Below are positions 47,465 through 52,782 of a stretch of DNA of 52,782 nucleotides, one piece after another. A program made the position numbers and the translations under genes. Origin of the DNA: Bacillota bacterium (GTDB lineage Bacteria; Bacillota; Clostridia; Ch29). The stretch lies in contig JAQUCT010000009.1 of assembly GCA_028686075.1 (NCBI GenBank), positions 1 through 52,782 of the forward strand, in the 5' to 3' direction. The stretch's first letter is position 1; each line of letters opens with the position of its first letter. Under the pieces are notes generated by a model. That model had not been told where the DNA came from, ran no database searches, and saw nothing but the letters and a program-made list of their open reading frames with translations.

Positions 47465-48595
47465 ATGAGAAAACAAGTGAGGATACTTCAATTTTTAGCC
47501 CTGCTGCTTGTAATGACGCTTGTTGCTGTTGCGTGCTCCGCACCGGTGGAGGCACCGGCAGAAACCGGCAATGGGGCCGAAGAACAACCCAGCGGGCAAG
47601 AAGGGGAGAAAATAGTGATTTCTGGGCTTGAAAGTACCGATATAGAGGTTATAGTGGAAGAAATAAAGGACCTTAAGTCGGTAACGGTGAATGCCACATC
47701 GGTTAGCTCCTCCGGCGAAGAAAATCAGTATACCGTTACAGGGCCGATTTTTGACGACCTTTTAAAAAAGTATGGTAAGTCCCAGGATGACCTTTCGGGG
47801 ATACGGCTGGTGGCAGGGGACGGTTATTCCATAGAGGTGTCGCAGGAGATACTGCAAAGCCGTGACATAATTCTTGCCCATACCATAGACGGACAGCCGC
47901 TGGATGAAAAGACAAGGCCCATAAGGGTGGTTATCCCGGAGGAAAGGGCAATGTACTGGATAAGGAACCTGGTTAAGATTGAAGTCCTGGAAAGCGCGCC
48001 GAAGGCCGAGGTGGGAAGGGTATTAATACTTGAGACATTAATCTCACAGGCAAATGCGGAAGACTATACCTATTACGAGAGTACCGACAAGGCTGTTAAG
48101 GTGGAGGAACTGCTGGAGTTGCTTGCATTGGAAAGTCTTCCGGATACCGCCTCCTTTGTTGCATCCGACGGTTTTGAAAAGAACGAGCAGTTGGATATAT
48201 TCTCCAAGGGATACATAAAATTTACCGGTGAGGATGCTCCCCTTTTCCTGTCTCCCGACTTGCCAAAGGGTATGCACATAAAAAGCATATACCTTTGCTC
48301 CATGGGGGATGTGGCACTGGTGTCGCAGCAGATGGCGGCGGAGGTGCTGGGCACCAAAGAGGTTAAGGATAAGGTAGGAGTAGACCTTAAGGAACTTATA
48401 AATAAGGCCGGGCTAGCCGATGCCGACAAATACCTGCTTACCGCTGCCGATGGTTATACGGTGGAGATTTTGCGGGAGGACAGGGAAAAGGGCGTAGTGT
48501 TTATAAACAGCAAGGGTCAGGTTACCACCTTCTTCGAAGACCTTCCCAAGAACACGCAGGTTAAGGACTTTCTTTCCATTGAAGGAATCGAATAA
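47465..48595 (+). CDS. lipoprotein with sulfite-oxidase-like molybdopterin-fold domains
   Basis: A 376-residue lipoprotein: signal LLLVMTLVAVAC with lipobox Cys24, a low-complexity Pro/Glu linker (27-48), then a domain (about 50-180) with GIRLVAGDGYSIEV and LDEKTRPIRVVIPEERAMYWIRNLVKIEV, which matches the C-terminal strand pattern of the oxidoreductase molybdopterin-binding fold (PF00174). A second, less obvious repeat of that domain spans about 200-376 (ASDGFEKNEQ, LTAADGYTVEI). The cysteine that ligates Mo in true enzymes is not seen. It may bind a cofactor or metal rather than catalyse. GGAGG precedes the ATG by about 10 nt. Confidence 0.7.
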   Translation: MRKQVRILQFLALLLVMTLVAVACSAPVEAPAETGNGAEEQPSGQEGEKIVISGLESTDIEVIVEEIKDLKSVTVNATSVSSSGEENQYTVTGPIFDDLLKKYGKSQDDLSGIRLVAGDGYSIEVSQEILQSRDIILAHTIDGQPLDEKTRPIRVVIPEERAMYWIRNLVKIEVLESAPKAEVGRVLILETLISQANAEDYTYYESTDKAVKVEELLELLALESLPDTASFVASDGFEKNEQLDIFSKGYIKFTGEDAPLFLSPDLPKGMHIKSIYLCSMGDVALVSQQMAAEVLGTKEVKDKVGVDLKELINKAGLADADKYLLTAADGYTVEILREDREKGVVFINSKGQVTTFFEDLPKNTQVKDFLSIEGIE

Positions 48596-48624
48596 GCAAA
48601 AACATCGGATGGGAGGCCTTCTCT

Positions 48625-49374
48625 GTGATTGTACAAAGACTGATAGATGAAGTAAGACAGGACGCTTTATATAGAACCCTTGCCGAGGTAAGGATAGGTA
48701 TTGGATATACGGCGGTGCTTCTTGATGACGGCAGCTGCGGCGTATCGTACACCTTCAGGAATGAGTTGGGCCCCCAGTGCGGACTTATAGACGAGGCCGG
48801 AGACCTTGCAGGTAAAAACTGCAGTGAAATTATACTCTGGGCCATGGATTTAAACCTGGCAAAATGTGCAGTAGGCCTGGCCTGTATAAACGCAATCCTT
48901 CAGCAGCATCTTGAGGGTTTTTCCACCGGTAATGCCCTGGAGCAGATAGACTTCAGGTCGGGAGACACCGTTGGGATGATAGGCTATTTCAAACCGGTTC
49001 TTGACAGGGTGGAGGGAAAGGCCAAGGATGTTTATATTTTCGAGCGCAACATAACCGATGGAGGCCTCCTGCCGGACTGGGCAGAGGATATATACCTGCC
49101 TAAATGCGATGTTGTAATAATAACCGGCACCACGCTTCTTAACAAGACTATGGATGGAATACTTGAGAAGTGCCATAATGCAAGGGAGATAGTGGTTATG
49201 GGACCCACTGCGGCATTATGCCCTAAGGTTTACAGGGAACATGGCGTCACGATATTGGCCGGTGTAAGGGTTGTGGATGCACAAAGGGTATTGAATATAG
49301 CCGGTGAAGGCGGCGGCGGTCTGGTGCTTAAGGACAGCGTGGTGCAGGTTTTCAGGCGGCTTGACAAGCGGTAA
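48625..49374 (+). CDS. DUF364/DUF4213 protein, putative heavy-metal chelation
   Basis: A 249-residue protein. The N-terminal DUF4213 part (about 1-85, RIGIGYTAVLLDDGSCGVSYTF) is followed by a Rossmann-like DUF364 domain (about 95-245) with GDTVGMIGYFKPVLDRV, IFERNI, LPKCDVVIITGTTLLNKT and VVMGPTAALCPKVY. The family is annotated as putative heavy-metal chelation and recurs beside metal ABC importers, but no reaction is established. GTG 48625 follows GGGAGG by 8 nt. It lies between the molybdopterin-fold lipoprotein and the FmdE-like gene in the same operon. Confidence 0.85.
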   Translation: MIVQRLIDEVRQDALYRTLAEVRIGIGYTAVLLDDGSCGVSYTFRNELGPQCGLIDEAGDLAGKNCSEIILWAMDLNLAKCAVGLACINAILQQHLEGFSTGNALEQIDFRSGDTVGMIGYFKPVLDRVEGKAKDVYIFERNITDGGLLPDWAEDIYLPKCDVVIITGTTLLNKTMDGILEKCHNAREIVVMGPTAALCPKVYREHGVTILAGVRVVDAQRVLNIAGEGGGGLVLKDSVVQVFRRLDKR

Positions 49375-49388
49375 GCGGAGGTGCGAAT

Positions 49389-49793
49389 ATGGACGGCATT
49401 GACTGGAACATTGACAATCCACAGGTCAAAAAGATTATAGAGGCTGCCCGGGTGCTGCACTGGGGTACAATGAGCATAGGCCTTGCCCTGGGCTTAAGGT
49501 CGGGGATAAAGGCCATGGGTGCCCTGGGGCTTAAAAGGAAACAGGCGGACTGGGTGAAGGTGTCCGGAAGCTACTGTTTCGCCCAGGGAGTGGAAGCCAT
49601 AACCGGCTGCAGCCTGCTGCGGGGCAAGATGGAGTTTGAACACCGCACCGGCGGCGAAGCGGAGTTCCACCTCTGGGGCCAGGGCAAGCACCTGAGGGTA
49701 AAGCCCTATAGCAGGGGATTTCACGACGGGCAGCAGGTAATGGACATGGAGGAAGGGGAGATATTTGAAAAGATAGAAATACTGGATCCGTGA
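49389..49793 (+). CDS. FmdE-like protein
   Basis: A 134-residue protein resembling formylmethanofuran dehydrogenase subunit E. The opening HWGTMSIGLALGLRSGIKAM (24-43) corresponds to the FmdE HGHxCPGxxLGxR motif, but with HWGTMS replacing HGHxCP, so the usual cysteine there is missing. SYCFAQGVEAITGCSLLRGKMEF (about 61-83) keeps the C-x-(D)-A-x-x-TGC pattern. FmdE family proteins occur without methanogenesis genes in loci for Mo/W metabolism. GGAGGTGCGAAT stands before ATG 49389; the spacing to the preceding gene is 14 nt. Confidence 0.7.
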   Translation: MDGIDWNIDNPQVKKIIEAARVLHWGTMSIGLALGLRSGIKAMGALGLKRKQADWVKVSGSYCFAQGVEAITGCSLLRGKMEFEHRTGGEAEFHLWGQGKHLRVKPYSRGFHDGQQVMDMEEGEIFEKIEILDP

Positions 49794-49836
49794 TTATCTA
49801 TTGTTAAATAACACATAAAGGTATATATCTCAACAT

Positions 49837-49914
49837 GTCATCCTTAGTGAAACGAAGGATCTTATGTCTGTTTCTAAGCAAGATTCTTCGGGTTTTGCTT
49901 CTTAAGAACGACAG
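49837..49914. repeat. dispersed palindromic repeat, copy 3
   Basis: GTCATCCTTAGTGAAACGAAGGAT at the left and AAGATTCTTCGGGTTTTGCTTCTTAAGAACGAC at the right form an imperfect inverted repeat related to copies at 17702 and 35066. It lies between two genes of the putative Mo/W locus and may act as a transcript boundary. Confidence 0.55.
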
Positions 49915-49982
49915 ATAGAGTAAGTAACGCTGTTATTACGCTTTATATAGTTCTAATTAAAACTTTTTTAGGGGGAAAAAAC

Positions 49983-50492
49983 ATGAACAAGAATCATCTT
50001 GTAAGGTTCTATCCTGTATTGTTGATTGTATTGACTAGTATAATGCTGGGAGGCTGCAGCCAGCCGGCCGGCGATACTTCCGGAGCCGATGCCCCGCCAA
50101 TGGAGGAATGGAGCATTACCGTTGAGGTTGTCGGAGGAGAAACCGTTGAGTTTACCAATGAGGATGCATTGGAAATTGGACCGGTTGAGGTGGCAATCGC
50201 CGAAAAGGATAAGGACACCACCAAGGAAGAAGAGCAGTGGACCGGAGTTTTGCTTAAGGACATACTGGAGTATGCCGGGGTCACCGAATTCTCGGTTGTA
50301 TCGGTGGAAGCGTCCGACGGCTATGCCAGGGAATACGAGCCGGAGATTGCAAACAGCGAAGGCACAGCCCTGGGCTGGTGCCGCAACGGTGAGCTTCTGG
50401 GCGAGGAGGATGGTTTTGTAAAGCTGGTTGTTGACGGCAAAGGCAAAAACTGGCAGATTAAACAGGTTGCAAAGATAGTAGTTATTCCTTAG
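49983..50492 (+). CDS. small lipoprotein with molybdopterin-fold-like domain
   Basis: A 169-residue lipoprotein: signal FYPVLLIVLTSIMLGG with lipobox Cys25, then a single compact domain (about 42-169). Segments QWTGVLLKDILEYAG, SVVSVEASDGYAREY and KLVVDGKGKNWQIKQVAKIVVI follow the strand order of the oxidoreductase molybdopterin-binding fold and resemble half of the protein at 47465-48595. No Mo-ligating cysteine is apparent. AGGGGGAA precedes the ATG. The permease gene of the importer starts 9 nt after its stop, so it may act as an extra ligand-binding component. Confidence 0.7.
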   Translation: MNKNHLVRFYPVLLIVLTSIMLGGCSQPAGDTSGADAPPMEEWSITVEVVGGETVEFTNEDALEIGPVEVAIAEKDKDTTKEEEQWTGVLLKDILEYAGVTEFSVVSVEASDGYAREYEPEIANSEGTALGWCRNGELLGEEDGFVKLVVDGKGKNWQIKQVAKIVVIP

Positions 50493-50500
50493 ACAACGTC

Positions 50501-51508
50501 ATGAGAAAAAAACTGACAGCGGCAGGATTGGCTGTGGCCCCATTTTTGCTTATATTCATATCGCTATTCATAGGCAGGTATCCACTGTCTATGGGGCAGG
50601 TTATAGGCGTCCTGGGCATAAAGACCGGGCTGTCCGCCACCGCACCCCTTCCCATACATATAAACGTGGTATGGGACATACGCCTTCCCAGGGCGATTCT
50701 GGGAGCCTTAGTGGGAGGCAGCCTTGCGGTAAGCGGGGCAGCCTTCCAGGGGCTTTTTCGAAACCCGCTCGTAAGCTCCGGGGTGCTGGGGGTAAGTGCC
50801 GGTGCGGGGTTTGGGGCATCATTAGCAATCATACTGTTTGGTAGCGATACCTTTTACGTCTATGCCTTTGCCTTTTGTTTCGGAATTCTTGCGGTGGTTT
50901 TAAGCTATGTGATAGGCACCAATTACACTTCTACTCCCACCATTATGCTGGTGCTTGGCGGGGTGGTTGTTTCATCCATATTCTCGTCCCTGGTATCGCT
51001 TCTTAAATATATTGCCGATCCCTATGAGCAGCTGCCCAGCATAGTTTTCTGGCTGATGGGCAGTATGGCGTCGGCAAGGTTTAAAGATATAGCCATTTCA
51101 GCTATACCCATGGGTGTGGGAATGGCAGGCCTTGTTGCAATGCGGTGGCGGCTCAACGTCCTCTCGATGGACGACAGGGAGGCCCAGGCCCTGGGTGTTA
51201 ATATAATATTCGTAAAGGGCCTTGCCATACTTTTTGCAACTCTTGCTACCGCCGGCGCGGTATGCGTAAGCGGGGTAATAGGATGGGTAGGGCTTGTTGT
51301 GCCCCATATGGGAAGGATGCTATCAGGCAACGATAATACGGTTCTTGTGCCCACGTGCCTGTCCATAGGAGCAGGCTATCTAATAATAGTGGATAATGTG
51401 GCAAGGACCCTTACCGGCTCGGAGATACCGTTAGGGATTCTGACTTCTATAATGGGGGCACCTTTTTTTGTATATCTCCTTAAAAAAACCAAGGGACGGG
51501 GATGGTAA
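50501..51508 (+). CDS. FecCD/BtuC-type ABC importer permease
   Basis: A 335-residue permease with about ten membrane helices. Family motifs are VWDIRLPRAILGALVGGSLAVSGAAFQGLFRNPL (57-90), SSGVLGVSAGAGFGA (92-106), REAQALGV (about 225-232, cytoplasmic coupling helix) and VGLVVPHMGRML (about 265-276). Relatives import vitamin B12, haem, siderophores, or molybdate/tungstate (MolB). ATG 50501 sits 9 nt after the lipoprotein gene. The ligand here is inferred, from neighbours, to be a Mo/W compound or metal cofactor. Confidence 0.9.
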   Translation: MRKKLTAAGLAVAPFLLIFISLFIGRYPLSMGQVIGVLGIKTGLSATAPLPIHINVVWDIRLPRAILGALVGGSLAVSGAAFQGLFRNPLVSSGVLGVSAGAGFGASLAIILFGSDTFYVYAFAFCFGILAVVLSYVIGTNYTSTPTIMLVLGGVVVSSIFSSLVSLLKYIADPYEQLPSIVFWLMGSMASARFKDIAISAIPMGVGMAGLVAMRWRLNVLSMDDREAQALGVNIIFVKGLAILFATLATAGAVCVSGVIGWVGLVVPHMGRMLSGNDNTVLVPTCLSIGAGYLIIVDNVARTLTGSEIPLGILTSIMGAPFFVYLLKKTKGRGW

Positions 51509-51511
51509 AGC

Positions 51512-52318
51512 ATGTCAATAATAGAGGCCGAAAAAGCGTCCTTTTCTTACGGACAGCAGAATGTACTTCAGAATATCAGCATGAAGGTAAGAGAGGGAGA
51601 GATGTTTTGCCTGTTCGGACCCAACGGTTGCGGTAAGACCACCCTCATCCAGTGCCTGCTGGGAATACTTAAAACCAGTAGCGGTACCATAAGGCTGCGG
51701 GGCAGGGACATAAGAAGTATGAAGGCGGTAGAAATCGCCAGGGAGTTGGCGTATATACCCCAGGCCCATGAAAAGCCTTTTCCCTACAAAGTAATAGACG
51801 TGGTGCTTATGGGTAGGGTATCCTATACCGGTTTGTTTTCGCTTCCGAAGAAAGAAGACAGAAAAACCGCCGAGGAGGCCCTGGAAAGGGTGGGTATGCT
51901 GTCTTTCAAGGATAAGCCCTATACGCAGCTTAGCGGCGGTGAGACGCAACTTGTTATGGTGGCAAGGGCCCTGGCGCAGCAAACGCCGGTCCTTGTAATG
52001 GATGAACCGACGGCGCACCTTGACTTCAGAAACGAGCTTGGCTTTTTGGAAACAATAGTACGCCTTGTAAAGGACACAAAAATAACCGTGGTTATGGCGA
52101 CGCATTTCCCCAACCACGCCTTTTATTTTGAAAACTCCAATATAGAATCAAGGGTCGCCCTTATGAACGAAAAGATGTTCTATGCCCAGGGCAGGCCCGA
52201 TGAGGTACTGACAGAGTATAATATGTATGACATATTTAAAATAAAGTCAAAACTCATAGCCCATCAGTGGGAAGAAGGAAAATTAAAGCAGATTCTTCCG
52301 ATAAAAACATATGGGTAG
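51512..52318 (+). CDS. FecE/BtuD-type ABC importer ATPase
   Basis: A 268-residue ATPase: Walker A GPNGCGKTT (36-44), Q-loop YIPQAHEKPFPY (about 81-92), signature LSGGETQLV (about 138-146), Walker B VLVMDEPTAHLDF (about 160-172) and H-switch MATHFPNH (about 198-205). The signature reads ETQLV where most relatives have ERQLV or EQQLV. It energises the permease encoded 3 nt upstream. The sequence starts MSIIEAEKASFSYGQQNVLQNIS. Confidence 0.9.
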   Translation: MSIIEAEKASFSYGQQNVLQNISMKVREGEMFCLFGPNGCGKTTLIQCLLGILKTSSGTIRLRGRDIRSMKAVEIARELAYIPQAHEKPFPYKVIDVVLMGRVSYTGLFSLPKKEDRKTAEEALERVGMLSFKDKPYTQLSGGETQLVMVARALAQQTPVLVMDEPTAHLDFRNELGFLETIVRLVKDTKITVVMATHFPNHAFYFENSNIESRVALMNEKMFYAQGRPDEVLTEYNMYDIFKIKSKLIAHQWEEGKLKQILPIKTYG

Positions 52319-52339
52319 TATCCTTAAAGGGGGAGTTTC

Positions 52340-52782
52340 ATGAAAGACTATGGTAGTAGATTGGTAATTTGTATAATAATGATATCGCTAATTCTGTCCG
52401 GCTGCGGACAAACCGGCACTCAGCAAGCATCAAAAACGCCGGAGGACGTATCTGGCTTTTATATAACCGACAGTTTCGGCAGGGAAGCTTTTGTCCCGGA
52501 CGAGGTGGAAAATATAGCCTGTCTGTATTCCTTTGCTGGGTACGCGGTAAGCCTCCTTGGCAGGGGAGATAATCTGGTGGCGGTACCCGACGGTCTTAAG
52601 AGGGACGTAATGCTCACAGAAATAATCCCGCAGGTAATGGAGGCGGCGGTGCCCAGGAAGTCCGGCAAAATAAACATTGAAGAGCTTTTAAGGCAAAAAC
52701 CCGATGTAGTAATAATAAGAGGCGATACCGCCAGAGATGAAAAGGAAGTAGAGCAGCTTGAAAAAACCGGCCTTAACTATAT
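52340..52782 (+). CDS. ABC importer substrate-binding lipoprotein (BtuF/FecB type), truncated by window end
   Basis: The first 147 codons of a periplasmic-binding-protein family (PF01497) lipoprotein. The signal LVICIIMISLILSG ends at lipobox Cys22. SGFYITDSFGREAFVPDEVENIACLYS (about 37-63) is the family's first strand pair, followed by KINIEELLRQKPDVVII. GGGGGAG precedes ATG 52340. It completes the importer with the permease and ATPase. Its residues do not reveal the ligand; homologues bind Fe-siderophores, cobalamin, or molybdate/tungstate. Confidence 0.85.
   Translation, partial: MKDYGSRLVICIIMISLILSGCGQTGTQQASKTPEDVSGFYITDSFGREAFVPDEVENIACLYSFAGYAVSLLGRGDNLVAVPDGLKRDVMLTEIIPQVMEAAVPRKSGKINIEELLRQKPDVVIIRGDTARDEKEVEQLEKTGLNY

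Noticed and set aside
1-52782. CRISPR arrays, tRNA or rRNA genes
   Set aside because: No regularly spaced identical repeats with unique spacers and no tRNA or rRNA-like conserved segments were seen; the GTACCACGG match near 44410 belongs to the T-box.

Overview
The window looks like chromosome from a spore-forming, strictly anaerobic-type Firmicute of the class Clostridia. The evidence is a YtrH/YtrI-type sporulation gene pair behind a good sigma-E promoter, a T-box in front of tyrS, type I-alpha glutamine synthetase, strong Shine-Dalgarno sequences with many TTG/GTG starts, and an SdpR/SdpI pair. I cannot name the species from sequence alone.

Region 1 (1 to about 7.3 kb) is accessory DNA, AT-richer than the rest. 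It reads as an array of integron-type gene cassettes. Small gene units (an alpha/beta hydrolase, two HEPN/MNT toxin-antitoxin pairs, HicBA on the opposite strand, a ParD/ParE-like pair, possibly a MoaE-like gene) are separated by attC-like sites with R''-L''-hairpin-L'-R' layout and GTT-type 3' cores. In most cassettes the 3'-end R'' is the reverse complement of that cassette's own first bases, as expected of excised and inserted cassettes. No integron integrase is in the window. Two attC sites are interrupted by pieces of one internally deleted IS91-type element, one of them also by an IS66 remnant.

Region 2 (7.4 to 17.6 kb) has a nitroreductase and a small partner, then a PucR-type regulator, a complete peptide-type ABC importer (binding protein, two permeases, two ATPases), a NicX/M29-like metalloprotein and a DUF917 protein. 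It reads as one regulated uptake and catabolic unit for a small amide or heterocyclic compound.

Region 3 (17.9 to 23.7 kb) is housekeeping: a glycine-rich lipoprotein, a cupin, a radical SAM protein with a pyridoxal-kinase-like protein, a Fur-family repressor, and glnA behind a probable transcription attenuator.

Region 4 (23.9 to 38.4 kb) is devoted to glucose phosphates and glucan: a sugar nucleotidyltransferase fused to a degenerate phosphomannomutase domain, a 2885-residue cyclic beta-1,2-glucan synthase, a phosphoglucomutase and glucose-6-phosphate isomerase.

Region 5 (38.3 to 46.6 kb) carries ytrI/ytrH, a ParM-like actin homologue, a tandem P-loop ATPase, sdpR/sdpI, an FmdB-type zinc ribbon, tyrS with its T-box, a metal-dependent hydrolase and homoserine dehydrogenase.

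Region 6 (46.7 kb to the end) starts with a structured leader resembling the molybdenum/tungsten cofactor (Moco/Tuco) riboswitch class plus a terminator. It continues with an FMN-binding lipoprotein, two lipoproteins related to the sulfite-oxidase-type molybdopterin fold, a DUF364 protein, an FmdE-like protein and a FecBCD-type ABC importer whose binding protein runs off the window end. This looks like a Mo/W or metal-cofactor acquisition locus and, with the cassette array, is the most interesting part of the window.
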